Source of the DNA: Aquilonibacter sp963703325
Lineage (GTDB): Bacteria > Vulcanimicrobiota > Vulcanimicrobiia > Vulcanimicrobiales > Vulcanimicrobiaceae
Direction: 5' to 3'
NCBI GenBank assembly: GCA_963703325.1
Contig: OY969805.1
Coordinates: 930,001-994,000, forward strand
Length of the DNA stretch: 64,000 nucleotides
The notes below the pieces were generated by a model. That model saw nothing but the letters and a program-made list of their open reading frames with translations. It had not been told where the DNA came from and searched no databases. Positions 16,329 to 25,426 of this stretch are shown here, one piece after another; within the stretch, counting starts at the first letter, position 1; each line of letters begins with the position of its first letter. The translations under genes and the position numbers were made by a program.

Positions 16329-18611
16329 GTGCCCGAATCCGTGACCTTAGAGGTCGGCGGGCGCACGATGGTCATTGAGACCGGCGAACTCGCGAAGCAA
16401 GCCAACGGCTCCGCGTTGATTCGTTATGGCGACCAAAACGTCGTGCTCTGCGCCGCCACTGCCTCGCTCAAACCTCGCGAAGGCATTGACTGGTTCCCAC
16501 TCACTTGCGACTTTGAAGAGAAGATGTACGCCGCCGGAAAGATTCCGGGCGGTTACATCAAGCGCGAAGGGCGTCCGCCCGAGCACGCTGTGCTCAGCTC
16601 GCGCCAGATGGATCGGCCGATCCGTCCGCTCTTCCCCGAAGGTTTCCAAAACGACGTGCAAGTCGTCGCGACCGTGATGTCGGTCGATCCCGAACTCGAC
16701 CCCGACATCCTCGGTATCTGCTCCGCGGGCGCCGCGCTCGCGCTATCGGATATTCCGTTCGACGGACCGGTTGCCGGCGTGCGCGTCGGCCGCGACGAGA
16801 ACGGCAAGTTCATTGCCAATCCGACGCTGCCGCAATATGAAACCGGCGGCATGGAGATCGTCGTCGCCGGCACCGCCGATGCGATCATGATGGTCGAAGG
16901 CGGCGCGCTTGAAATTTCCGAGGAAGATTTCCTTGGTGCCGTTGAGTTCGCGCACGGTGAGATCAAGAAGATCGTCAAAGCGATCAATCAGCTCGTGAAG
17001 AAAGTCGGCAAAGAAAAGCGCGAGTATCCGCTCAAGAAGGTCAACGCTGACCTCGATAAGTGGGTGCGCAAAACGTTTGCCAAGGACGTCGCCAAGGCGA
17101 TGCGCATCGTCGACAAGCACACGCGCGAAGAGGCCTTCTCGAACATCAACGTCGCTGAAGCGCTCGATCGCGTCGGCAAAAAAGACGACGAGATCAAGGA
17201 ACTGCTCTCGAACTCGGACACCGCCAAAGAGTTCGGCAAGATCGTCAAATCGATGGAAGAGGACGAGTTGCGCGTGATGGTCGTCGACGAGAAAATTCGT
17301 CCCGACGGCCGCAAGCCCGACGAGATTCGTCCGATCTGGAGCAAGGTGCATTATGTGCCTCGCGTGCACGGTTCGGGCGTGTTTACGCGCGGGCAAACGC
17401 AGGTCTTCACTGCTGCAACGCTCGGCTCAACCAGCGACGCGCAACGGCTCGACGGCATCGTCGCGCTCGCGGACAAACGCTACATGCACTTCTACAACTT
17501 CCCGCCGTTCTCGGTCGGTGAGACGCGCCCGATGCGCGGACCCGGTCGCCGCGAAATCGGCCACGGTGCACTCGCGGAACGCGCGCTGCTGCCGGTGCTT
17601 CCGAAGAAGGAAGATTTCCCGTACACGCTTCGTTTGATGAGCGAAGTGTTCGAATCGAACGGATCGTCGTCGATGGCGTCGGTCTGCGGTTCGAGCCTCG
17701 CACTGATGGATGCCGGCGTACCGATCAGCGAGCACGTCGCGGGCGTCGCGATGGGCCTGATTATGAAGGGTAAGGACTACGCGGTTCTCACCGACATTCA
17801 GGGCCTCGAAGATGCGCTCGGCGAGATGGACTTCAAAGTCGCGGGAACCAAAAAAGGCATCACCGCGATCCAGATGGACATCAAAGTCCAAGGCATCACG
17901 ATCGAAATCATGCGCGAAGCGATGGCGCAAGCCAAGAAGTCACGCTTCTTCATCATCGATAAGCTCGCCGAAACGATCGCGCAGCCGCGTGCCGAACTCT
18001 CAGAGTACGCGCCGCGGATGATCGTGATCAAGATCGACCCGAGCAAGATCAAGGACGTCATTGGACCGGGCGGCAAGATCATCAACAAGATCATCGCCGA
18101 AACCGGCGTCGAGAAGATCGATATCGAAGATGACGGCACGGTGTTCATCACCTCGCTCGACGGCAAGAGCGGCGAAGCCGCCAAGCAGTACGTCGAGAAC
18201 ATCACCAAAGACATCAAGGTCGGTGAGATCTACACCGGCACGGTCAAACGGGTGATTCCGATCGGCGCGTTCGTCGAGATTCTTCCGGGTAAGGAAGGCC
18301 TCGTGCACATCAGCCAGCTCGCGCCCGAACGCGTGGCCAAAGTGGAAGACGTGCTCAACGTCGGCGACACGGTACAAGTCAAGGTCCTCGAGATCGACGG
18401 CCAAGGCCGAGTCAACCTCTCGCGCAAAGCCGTGATTGCTCCGGGTTCGGAGAACAGCGGCGGCGGACGCGAGAGCCGGGGCAACGGTGAGTTTCGTCCG
18501 CAGCGCCGCGAGCGCAACGAAGACGAGCAAGCCGGCGCAGTCCCGGCTGGACCAGGCGCACCGCCGACACGCCGCCGGCGGCGTCCCCCGACGCACCGCG
18601 ACGACGAGTAG
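16329..18611 (+). CDS. pnp: Polynucleotide phosphorylase
   Basis: The 760-residue protein has the full PNPase order: first RNase PH domain (residues about 10-140), helical linker domain, second RNase PH domain with FPPFSVGETRPMRGPGRREI and SNGSSSMASVCGSSLALMD, a KH domain with VIGPGGKIINKI, and an S1 domain (IYTGTVKRVIPIGAFVEILP). It degrades RNA 3' to 5' by phosphorolysis and is part of RNA decay complexes. The start is GTG at 16329 with AGGAG 6 nt upstream (16318-16322). The tail after S1 is Arg/Gly-rich. A strong terminator follows. Confidence 0.97.
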   Translation: MPESVTLEVGGRTMVIETGELAKQANGSALIRYGDQNVVLCAATASLKPREGIDWFPLTCDFEEKMYAAGKIPGGYIKREGRPPEHAVLSSRQMDRPIRPLFPEGFQNDVQVVATVMSVDPELDPDILGICSAGAALALSDIPFDGPVAGVRVGRDENGKFIANPTLPQYETGGMEIVVAGTADAIMMVEGGALEISEEDFLGAVEFAHGEIKKIVKAINQLVKKVGKEKREYPLKKVNADLDKWVRKTFAKDVAKAMRIVDKHTREEAFSNINVAEALDRVGKKDDEIKELLSNSDTAKEFGKIVKSMEEDELRVMVVDEKIRPDGRKPDEIRPIWSKVHYVPRVHGSGVFTRGQTQVFTAATLGSTSDAQRLDGIVALADKRYMHFYNFPPFSVGETRPMRGPGRREIGHGALAERALLPVLPKKEDFPYTLRLMSEVFESNGSSSMASVCGSSLALMDAGVPISEHVAGVAMGLIMKGKDYAVLTDIQGLEDALGEMDFKVAGTKKGITAIQMDIKVQGITIEIMREAMAQAKKSRFFIIDKLAETIAQPRAELSEYAPRMIVIKIDPSKIKDVIGPGGKIINKIIAETGVEKIDIEDDGTVFITSLDGKSGEAAKQYVENITKDIKVGEIYTGTVKRVIPIGAFVEILPGKEGLVHISQLAPERVAKVEDVLNVGDTVQVKVLEIDGQGRVNLSRKAVIAPGSENSGGGRESRGNGEFRPQRRERNEDEQAGAVPAGPGAPPTRRRRRPPTHRDDE

Positions 18612-18632
18612 CCCCCCTCCGGGTTTGGCCAC

Positions 18633-18664
18633 AAAAGGGACCTACTTTGACGTAGGTCTCTTTT
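18633..18664 (+). terminator. Intrinsic terminator of pnp
   Basis: A 13-bp stem (AAAAGGGACCTAC pairing with GTAGGTCTCTTTT, one G-U) encloses the loop TTTGAC and ends in a T-run. It begins 21 bp after the pnp stop. The symmetrical A- and T-runs allow termination in both directions. Confidence 0.85.
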
Positions 18665-18769
18665 ACTATTCAATTTTGGAGGCCGGACACTCGCCGGCTC
18701 GAATTTGTAGTAGACCAGAGCCGGGTTCCATCTCGTTCGCCTTGCGCTATGCGCTTAAGGAGGCTGGAC

Positions 18770-20872
18770 ATGACCCATTTTCGCACCCCCCTCGTAGCGG
18801 CGGCGCTATTTGCGATGTGCGCCTGCGGCGGTGGCGGCGGCAGTGCCCCGCTCCCATCGACGGGCGGCGGCCAGCAAACGCAGAGCACGGCTCCGGCTAA
18901 CATGGTGATCACGATCCCGCCACTGAGCCAGCAGAATAAACACTTCCGGCCAAATTATATTTCGGCGGGAACACAATCGATGACGGTTGGTCTGGTTTCC
19001 GGCGGCTCGACGACACCGCTTGCAACGGTCAATCTCACCACCGGCTCGTCAAATTGCACGACGCCCTCCGGCGGCGGACTGCAATGCACCGTAACCGTGA
19101 ACGCGCCGTACGGGACCGACACCTTTGCGGTATCGACGTTTCCGCAGACCAACGGCGCGGGCACCGCGCTTTCGGTAGGCGAGGTACAAGTTACGATCAC
19201 GCGCGGCGCGACGACACCGACGGTAACGCTCGATCTCGACGGCGTACCGGTTGCTGTTGCGCTCGTGCTCGGGCAGTCTGAATTGCCCGTTGGTAATGCC
19301 GGTTCCACCGCGGTGATCGTGCAAGCTGCCGATGCGAGTGGAAATCTTATTATTGGCCCGGGCCTGTTCTCCACGCCGATCGGTCTTGCGGTCACCGGCG
19401 ATACGTACCACACCTTGAGCCTCTCAGGGAGTTCCGTAACATCGCCGGGACAAGTCGTGACACTCGACTATAACGGCGGAACGAACGTCGGCTCGACGAT
19501 CACGCCCAGCGGTTCGGGTATGACCGGTTCACCGGTTACGTTCAACGCGACCGGCGGCGTGCTAAATCTGTTCCAGTATTACGACGCGACCAACGGCGTG
19601 ACGCTCGAAACCTACGACGTTGGAGCGCTTGCAAACGGAACGGCAGCCATCGTGTCCGAAGTCTACGACGACGCAGCGGACTCGGACTTCGAGGGGATCG
19701 CTATTGCGTCGCCGACAACGATCAATACCATCTACGTCGGTGGTACAAGCGACTTCTACAACCCGGCGAGCTCCCCGCAAACCATTCCCGGCGTAACGTA
19801 CATTCCCAACATGAGCACTGAGATCAACCACGAGGAGTTCGACGCGTACGACGACATTGCGGGCGCGAACGGCTTCGTCTACTATTCCGGGAGCACCGAC
19901 TCGCCTGAAGATGCTCCATCTTGTCTCGAAGATGAGTTGCAGACCGGCACAATCGGGAAAATGAACGCGACGACCGGCGCGACGACGGAATACGTGCTCA
20001 AGGGCTACCCGGGACCGATCAAGGTCGACGGTTCCGGTAATGCCTGGTTCATCGAAGGTTCCGGCTACTGCGGCGAGTCGCAACTCATTTCCGGCAGCAC
20101 CTGGGCAATCGGCGAGCTCACCGCGTCAGGTACAGTGAAGGAAACATCATTTAGCACCGCCGGGTTGAGCGGCATCGGGTATCCGGGAGACATGGCCATC
20201 AACGGCGCCGGAACGGCGATGTTCATCGCGGACTCGGACAACAGTACGGCAACGAAAATCGCGACGGCAACGTTATCGTCGCCTACCGCGATCACGCTCA
20301 ACAACAGCGGTGATCCGCAAGCGATTGCTGCAGCGACCGATGGAACCACTGCGTGGTTCGGCAACGACGAAATCGTTGACCATTACTACTACGGCTACGT
20401 CCCTGGGTCAAAGACGTTCTCGACATCGAATCTCGCCGAAGGAGCGTTCCCAATCGAGAGCTACTATTCGTATACCATGGCTTACGCGGATGGCAGCTTC
20501 TGGACAGCCGGTCCGGACGATGAAGCTTCCGGGATCGGACGTCTCTCCGGCCTATCGTCTAGCGCTCCCGTTGCGGGCTACTATCCGCCACCCAACAGCG
20601 GCGACGAGGAAGAGGTGGAGATGTACAGCATAGCGGCCGGCGGTGGCTATGTCTGGGTCACCGATCCGTGCCAGGGCGTTGTTTACGCACTCATCTACGG
20701 TGCGCCGAGCAGCGGCAACATCACCTACGCGTCGCATCGAGTTGGAACGATTGCATATCGCACTGCCGAGCAGATGCACAGAATGGTGGGGCATCATGCG
20801 ATCGATCCGCATCCGCGCCGGCCGGTACAGGTCGATCCCGTCGAACGGAAGTTACTCTCCGGTCGGCCGTAA
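18770..20872 (+). CDS. Probable lipoprotein with Vgb/NHL-like beta-propeller
   Basis: The product of about 700 residues begins MTHFRTPLVAAALFAMCACG followed by a Gly run. This is an N-terminal membrane segment ending in a lipobox-like Cys, typical of exported CGGGG lipoproteins. The first third is Thr/Ser/Gly-rich and Ig-like. The rest contains propeller-style repeats such as IGKMNATTGATTEYVLKGYP then VDGSGNAWFIEG, recalling virginiamycin B lyase-like or NHL blades. The last 60 residues lose this pattern. AAGGAGG lies upstream of the ATG used; an in-frame ATG 21 bp earlier is possible. Function is unknown; it is likely a surface or periplasmic protein. Confidence 0.75.
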   Translation: MTHFRTPLVAAALFAMCACGGGGGSAPLPSTGGGQQTQSTAPANMVITIPPLSQQNKHFRPNYISAGTQSMTVGLVSGGSTTPLATVNLTTGSSNCTTPSGGGLQCTVTVNAPYGTDTFAVSTFPQTNGAGTALSVGEVQVTITRGATTPTVTLDLDGVPVAVALVLGQSELPVGNAGSTAVIVQAADASGNLIIGPGLFSTPIGLAVTGDTYHTLSLSGSSVTSPGQVVTLDYNGGTNVGSTITPSGSGMTGSPVTFNATGGVLNLFQYYDATNGVTLETYDVGALANGTAAIVSEVYDDAADSDFEGIAIASPTTINTIYVGGTSDFYNPASSPQTIPGVTYIPNMSTEINHEEFDAYDDIAGANGFVYYSGSTDSPEDAPSCLEDELQTGTIGKMNATTGATTEYVLKGYPGPIKVDGSGNAWFIEGSGYCGESQLISGSTWAIGELTASGTVKETSFSTAGLSGIGYPGDMAINGAGTAMFIADSDNSTATKIATATLSSPTAITLNNSGDPQAIAAATDGTTAWFGNDEIVDHYYYGYVPGSKTFSTSNLAEGAFPIESYYSYTMAYADGSFWTAGPDDEASGIGRLSGLSSSAPVAGYYPPPNSGDEEEVEMYSIAAGGGYVWVTDPCQGVVYALIYGAPSSGNITYASHRVGTIAYRTAEQMHRMVGHHAIDPHPRRPVQVDPVERKLLSGRP

Positions 20873-20895
20873 GTCAAAGGGGTATTGGTATTCGT

Positions 20896-21333
20896 ATGCG
20901 CGTGCACATCAAGGTGAATTGGTGGGCGATCGTCGTGTCGGCGATCGTCCTCTTTCTCTTCGGATGGCTGTGGTACGATCTGCTTTTTGGAAAACTCTGG
21001 ATGACCGAGATCGCGCGGACGAACGGACCAAACGCGGCCAGTCAGATGATGAGCGCGAGTCCCGTCTATCTTTTTGCGGTCGACTTCATCACCGCGTTTT
21101 TCCTCGCATACGGGCTCGCGATGATTCTCAAGTGGCGCGGCCCCGTGGGCCCGCTCGAGGGCGCCTGGATCGGCTTCGCGTTCGGGCTCTTGATCTTCGG
21201 ATCGATGACGTGGCTCGATTACGCCTATTCGGGCTGGGGCATCACGCTCGGGTTTATCAATACCGGCTACGTCGCGGTCGGGATGGCCATCCAAGGCGCG
21301 ATTCTCGCCGCCTGGAAGCCCAAAGCCACCTAA
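20896..21333 (+). CDS. DUF1761-type four-helix membrane protein
   Basis: The 145-residue protein has four hydrophobic segments: WWAIVVSAIVLFLFGWLWYD, YLFAVDFITAFFLAYGLAMI, GAWIGFAFGLLIFGSMTWL and GYVAVGMAIQGAILAAW. The pattern, with a conserved W-Y-xxLFGK after helix 1, is that of DUF1761. Function is unknown. It starts 23 bp after the lipoprotein gene. Confidence 0.75.
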   Translation: MRVHIKVNWWAIVVSAIVLFLFGWLWYDLLFGKLWMTEIARTNGPNAASQMMSASPVYLFAVDFITAFFLAYGLAMILKWRGPVGPLEGAWIGFAFGLLIFGSMTWLDYAYSGWGITLGFINTGYVAVGMAIQGAILAAWKPKAT

Positions 21334-21341
21334 GAACTCCC

Positions 21342-21376
21342 CTCAAATGATAATCTCTCTCATTTGAGAGGTTATC
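21342..21376. promoter_or_regulatory. Two interlocked inverted repeats before the winged-helix/DHA2/TetR operon
   Basis: CTCAAATGA (21342-21350) pairs with TCATTTGAG (21360-21368), and GATAATCTCTC (21349-21359) pairs with GAGAGGTTATC (21366-21376). The two inverted repeats overlap, so they could form alternative hairpins or provide two operator sites. The position 28 bp upstream of a small winged-helix gene suggests an autoregulatory site, or a terminator for the DUF1761 gene since a TTTTT run follows. Confidence 0.55.
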
Positions 21377-21403
21377 TCATTTTTACCACGAAACCGGCGC
21401 CTG

Positions 21404-21670
21404 ATGAGACAGGTACGCCCGAATGTGCTTTCGCTCGAGGAAGGCGTGCTTCGGGTGCTCTACGAGGGACCCGCGACGCCGGGCGAGTGCGCTGCCGGCC
21501 TCTTGCACCACGCGTACGCCACCGAGATTGCGGCCGCCCAGATCGAAGCAGTGCTCGCCGATCTAACGGCGCGCGCCTGCATAACCTGTGCCGTTGAGCG
21601 CGGATCGCGGCGCTATACCCTGACCGCGACCGGCAGTGAGCGTCTCGCGTCGCTCGTCGAGGAATCTTGA
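21404..21670 (+). CDS. Small winged-helix regulator (PadR-like)
   Basis: The 88-residue protein reads as a single winged-helix domain: LSLEEGVLRVLYEGPATPGE, a recognition helix region around IAAAQIEAVLADLTARACI, and a wing ending RRYTLTATGSERLASL, the YxLTxxG pattern of PadR-like proteins. It probably binds the inverted repeats just upstream. The DHA2 pump gene begins 4 bp after its stop, so it is the first gene of a regulator-pump-regulator operon. Confidence 0.7.
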   Translation: MRQVRPNVLSLEEGVLRVLYEGPATPGECAAGLLHHAYATEIAAAQIEAVLADLTARACITCAVERGSRRYTLTATGSERLASLVEES

Positions 21671-21674
21671 GCAG

Positions 21675-23156
21675 ATGACACGCGCGCAATTCTTCATCAC
21701 CGTCACCGTGATGCTCGGCGTGTTCATGGCGATCGTCGATATGACGATCGTCAATGTCGCCCTACCGACAATCGCCGGCAATCTCGGCGCGTCGCTCGAC
21801 GACGCGGCGTGGGTCGCAACCGGCTACATTCTCGCCGCCGTGCTCGTGATGCCGCTCAACGGTTGGCTTACCGCCTACCTCGGACGCAAGACGTTTTACT
21901 GCAGCGCGATTGCGATCTTCACGATCGCGTCGTTCCTGTGCGGCATGGCGCACAGCATCGTGGCACTCACGATTTGCCGGATGATCCAGGGGCTCGGCGG
22001 CGGTGTGCTGCAGCCGACGGCGCAAGCCATTCTCTTTGAAACGTTTGGACCCAAGCGCTCGGGCGCGTCGATGGCGATCTTCGGTATCGGCATCATGGCC
22101 GCGCCGGCGCTCGGTCCGGTGATGGGGGGTTACATCGTCGACAATGCCTCGTGGCCGCTGATCTTTCTTATCAACGTGCCGTTCGGCATCCTCACGTTCT
22201 TCATGGCGCTGGCGTTCATTCCGACGCCCCATTACATCGAACGCGCGCGGCGCGAGATCGATTGGTTCGCGCTGGGGCTGCTCGCGATCGGTCTGATCGC
22301 GCTGCAATACGTACTCGAGCGCGGTCAGCACGAAGATTGGTGGGATTCGACGACGATCGTGACGCTCGCAATTGTCTCCGTCGCTTCCCTCGCGATCTTC
22401 GGTTTTCAGACGGTACGCGATCGCTATCCGGTCGTGAATCTACGGGTCTTTCGCATCGCTAGCTTCAGCATGGGAAACGTGATCCTGTTCGTCGTCGGGT
22501 TTGGCCTCTTCGGAAGCGAGTTGATCGTTCCGCTGTTTTTCCAAAGCATTCTTGGAATGACCGCGCTCGAATCCGGCAAAGCACTCATTCCCAACGCCAT
22601 CGCGACCGCCGTGGCGATGATCATCACCAGCCGGATCGTCAACAAAGTCGACGCACGTATCCTGCTCGTGACCGGCGCGCTGATGGCTGCATGGGCCAAT
22701 TGGCAACTCGGCGGACTGACGCAAGACGCCGGGCTGGATAACACGTTCTGGCCGCGAGCGCTTATCGGCTTTGGTTTAGGTTTGCTCTTCATTCCGCTCA
22801 CTCAGTTGATGCTTTCGAAGGTTCCGCGCGAAGAGCTTGCCGGTGCAACCGGCATTTCGCAGCTCATCCGCCAGCTCGGCGGAAGCCTCGGTATCGCGGT
22901 AATTACCACCCTGCTTACACGCCAAACCGCAGTTGCGTGGTCGGAGCTCGCCGGCGGTATCACCCAAGCGCACGGCGCATCGCAAGCGACGCTCATGGCT
23001 TTACTCGCGCAGGCCTCGAGCGTCATCGCCTACGACTACGTGTTTCGCTTGAGCGCGCTGCTCTTTATTGCCACGATCCCGTTGATATTGTTCGTGCGTC
23101 CCGGTACCGCCGCGCAAGCCAGCAGCGAGTCGCCGGCAATGGCACAGGCTGCATAA
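21675..23156 (+). CDS. DHA2-family (EmrB/QacA) MFS drug exporter
   Basis: The 493-residue protein is a 14-helix major facilitator. VDMTIVNVALPTIAGNL in helix 1 is the DHA2 signature (motif D1), GWLTAYLGRKTFYC is motif A, and GGGVLQPTAQAILFE lies in helix 4. GIGIMAAPALGPVMGGYIVD is motif C of proton-driven antiporters. The ATG at 21675 follows the winged-helix gene closely; the frame runs upstream to 21636 but only inside that gene. It probably exports hydrophobic or cationic drugs. Confidence 0.92.
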   Translation: MTRAQFFITVTVMLGVFMAIVDMTIVNVALPTIAGNLGASLDDAAWVATGYILAAVLVMPLNGWLTAYLGRKTFYCSAIAIFTIASFLCGMAHSIVALTICRMIQGLGGGVLQPTAQAILFETFGPKRSGASMAIFGIGIMAAPALGPVMGGYIVDNASWPLIFLINVPFGILTFFMALAFIPTPHYIERARREIDWFALGLLAIGLIALQYVLERGQHEDWWDSTTIVTLAIVSVASLAIFGFQTVRDRYPVVNLRVFRIASFSMGNVILFVVGFGLFGSELIVPLFFQSILGMTALESGKALIPNAIATAVAMIITSRIVNKVDARILLVTGALMAAWANWQLGGLTQDAGLDNTFWPRALIGFGLGLLFIPLTQLMLSKVPREELAGATGISQLIRQLGGSLGIAVITTLLTRQTAVAWSELAGGITQAHGASQATLMALLAQASSVIAYDYVFRLSALLFIATIPLILFVRPGTAAQASSESPAMAQAA

Positions 23157-23157
23157 A

Positions 23158-23748
23158 ATGGCGGGACTTCGCGAACGCAAGAAAGAGCATGTCCGCACCA
23201 CGATCCAGAAAGAAGCGATACGCCTCTTCACCGAGCAAGGCTACGAGCAGACGACGGTTGAGCAAATCGCGGACGCCGCCGGAGTCTCACCCGCAACCGT
23301 CTATCGATACTATCGATCGAAAGAAGATTTGGTCGTTACCGACGAGTACGACCCGATCGTTATTCAGTCGCTGCTCGATCGCCCCGCCGACGAACCGATC
23401 ATCGAATCCGTGCGTGCGATGATGACCGGCGTGCTCGCCGAATATTTCGATCGCGATCGTGAGCTGCTTATCGCGCGCCATCAGCTTCGCAGAAAGACAC
23501 CAGCATTGGCAGCGGCGTTCATTGAGGAACAGGAGCGTGCGATCGAGCTCTTTGCCGCATTGATGGCCCGGCATCTCCGCCGGCCGACGAACGACCTCGA
23601 TGTTCGCATCGCGTGCGGCGCCCTGACCGGCGCGCTGCAAGAGGCGTTCTCGCTTTGGTTCGAACAGGGCGCGACCGGCGGCGAGCGACGCATACGCGAG
23701 GTGCTCAACCGCGCCATCGACAGGGTCGAGAGCGCGCTGCGATTCTAG
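23158..23748 (+). CDS. TetR-family transcriptional regulator
   Basis: The 196-residue protein has the TetR HTH at residues about 10-55: IQKEAIRLFTEQGYEQTTVE then QIADAAGVSPATVYRYYRSK. The C-terminal ligand-binding domain is helical. Its ATG is one base after the pump gene stop, so both are translated together. A perfect 8-5-8 palindrome lies 13 bp after its stop codon, in front of the VOC gene, and is the best candidate for its operator. Confidence 0.92.
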   Translation: MAGLRERKKEHVRTTIQKEAIRLFTEQGYEQTTVEQIADAAGVSPATVYRYYRSKEDLVVTDEYDPIVIQSLLDRPADEPIIESVRAMMTGVLAEYFDRDRELLIARHQLRRKTPALAAAFIEEQERAIELFAALMARHLRRPTNDLDVRIACGALTGALQEAFSLWFEQGATGGERRIREVLNRAIDRVESALRF

Positions 23749-23760
23749 CGCTTTCGGCAA

Positions 23761-23781
23761 ATATGACAGCGGATGTCATAT
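23761..23781. promoter_or_regulatory. Perfect palindrome, probable TetR operator
   Basis: ATATGACA and TGTCATAT are perfect inverted arms separated by GCGGA (8-5-8). It lies between the TetR gene and the VOC-SDR-LprI gene set, 48 bp before the VOC start. Size and symmetry suit a TetR dimer. Control of the downstream set is inferred from position. Confidence 0.65.
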
Positions 23782-23829
23782 AGGGCGGTTACGCTTGGGG
23801 TATCTTGAAATGACGCAAAGGAGAACCCC

Positions 23830-24594
23830 GTGAGCGTTCAATCCACCGCCCCCGCCGCAAGCGCGGTCACCGGCACCGATCTAGCCGGCGTGACGGTCCG
23901 CGACTTGCAAAAAGCGCTTGCCTTTTACCGCGACACGCTTGGCATGCAGCCGTCGGTCGTCTCGGAAAACGGCGCCGAATTCCACCTGCCCGACGGGACG
24001 ACGTTTGGGATTTGGCAGCCCGAAGACGGTGAGTTCGCGCCGGGATTCAGCGTGATGTTCGCGGTGGCCGACGCCGCCGAATCAACCAGAGCCATCCGCG
24101 AACGCGGCGGCGAGATTTCCGATCCGTTCGAGTCGCCGGTGTGCTATATGGCGTTGAGCAAAGATGCGGAAGGCAACCCCGTGATCGTGCACCAGAAGAA
24201 AGCCAAAGACGAGCACAAGCCCTCCGGACAAGCGCGCACGCTGACGACGATCAACGGCATCGATCTCGCCGGCTACTTTGTGACCGACCCGCAACGGGCG
24301 ATCGACTTTTATCGCGACGTCGTTGGCCTCACGCCAACGCAGATCACGCAGGGGCGCGGCAGCGAATTCGAACTCGCCGACGGTTCCACGTTCGGTGTAT
24401 GGATGATGCCCGACAAGCGCCAAGGCGGCTTCGTGATGTTCGCCGTCGACAGCGTCCGAGCAAAAGCCGCCGAACTGCGCAGCCGCGGCTTCGAGCTCAG
24501 GGACGTCACCGAAACGCCGAACTGTTTCATGGCGTTTGGCCCGGATCCCGAAGGCAACGCCGTGATCATTCACCAACGAAAGGTGCATGGCTAA
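23830..24594 (+). CDS. Two-domain VOC (glyoxalase/bleomycin-resistance fold) protein
   Basis: The 254-residue protein is two tandem VOC modules of about 125 residues, each beginning with a similar phrase: LAGVTVRDLQKALAFYRDTL and LAGYFVTDPQRAIDFYRDVV. Each ends in a matching DAEGNPVIVHQKK or DPEGNAVIIHQRK. VOC proteins bind a metal and act as glyoxalases, dioxygenases or drug-binding proteins; the substrate is not evident. The start is GTG at 23830 with AAAGGAG upstream. It overlaps the SDR gene by 8 bp. Confidence 0.88.
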   Translation: MSVQSTAPAASAVTGTDLAGVTVRDLQKALAFYRDTLGMQPSVVSENGAEFHLPDGTTFGIWQPEDGEFAPGFSVMFAVADAAESTRAIRERGGEISDPFESPVCYMALSKDAEGNPVIVHQKKAKDEHKPSGQARTLTTINGIDLAGYFVTDPQRAIDFYRDVVGLTPTQITQGRGSEFELADGSTFGVWMMPDKRQGGFVMFAVDSVRAKAAELRSRGFELRDVTETPNCFMAFGPDPEGNAVIIHQRKVHG

Positions 24595-25426
24595 CGACGC
24601 AGTTTTAGTAACAGGTGCATCGACCGGCATCGGTCATGCCATCGCGATGCACCTGGCGGCTAACGGATACACCGTCTACGCCGGGGTACGCAAGGAAAGC
24701 GATCGCGAGCGCCTCGAAGCCGAACACGCGCGCATCCGGCCCGTCATTCTCGACGTCACCGTTCCGGCCGACGTTACGCGTGCCGTACGGACGGTCCTCG
24801 AGAATGGTGACACGCTCGCCGGCCTGGTGAACAACGCCGGCGTCGCGATCGCCGGGCCGCTCGAATTTCTACCGCTCGAAGCGTTACGCCGCCAGTTCGA
24901 AATCAACGTGATCGCCCCGATCGCCATGACCCAAGCGGCATTACCGCTCCTACGTCAATCGCGCGGACGCATCATCAATGTCGGTTCGATCGCCGGACGT
25001 CTCTCCGCGCCGTTCGTGGGTCCCTACAGCGCCTCGAAGGCCGCAATCGCTTCACTCACCGACGCCCTTCGGCAGGAGCTTGCGCGCTTCGGCATCGCGG
25101 TCTCGCTCCTCGAATTCGCTTCGGTGAAAACGCCGATCTGGGCGAAGGGACGAGCCGGCCGCGAGACCCTGGTTGCATCAATGCCGGCGCAGGCGATGAC
25201 CTACTATGGTGCGCTCGCCGATGCGGTCATCGCACAAACGCAAGTGGAAGAGCGCGAGGGTATGGACCCGCAGGTCATCGCCGATACCGTTCTTGCGGCG
25301 CTGCGCGCGCCGAAACCGCGTGAGCGCTATGTGATCGGACGCAAAGCGCAGATTCAAGCCGTGGCCGCGATGCTGCCGCCATCGACCCGCGATACGCTCG
25401 TCAAGCGAGCAATGAAATTGCCGTGA
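24587..25426 (+). CDS. Short-chain dehydrogenase/reductase
   Basis: The 279-residue protein is a classical SDR: VTGASTGIGHAI near residues 8-19, LVNNAGVAIAGP around residue 82, the catalytic Ser in INVGSIAG, and YSASKAAI with Tyr and Lys. It should oxidise or reduce a carbonyl/alcohol with NAD(P)H. The start overlaps the VOC gene and the stop overlaps the LprI-like gene (GTGA at 25423-25426), giving a tightly coupled set probably under the TetR operator. Confidence 0.92.
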   Translation: MANDAVLVTGASTGIGHAIAMHLAANGYTVYAGVRKESDRERLEAEHARIRPVILDVTVPADVTRAVRTVLENGDTLAGLVNNAGVAIAGPLEFLPLEALRRQFEINVIAPIAMTQAALPLLRQSRGRIINVGSIAGRLSAPFVGPYSASKAAIASLTDALRQELARFGIAVSLLEFASVKTPIWAKGRAGRETLVASMPAQAMTYYGALADAVIAQTQVEEREGMDPQVIADTVLAALRAPKPRERYVIGRKAQIQAVAAMLPPSTRDTLVKRAMKLP

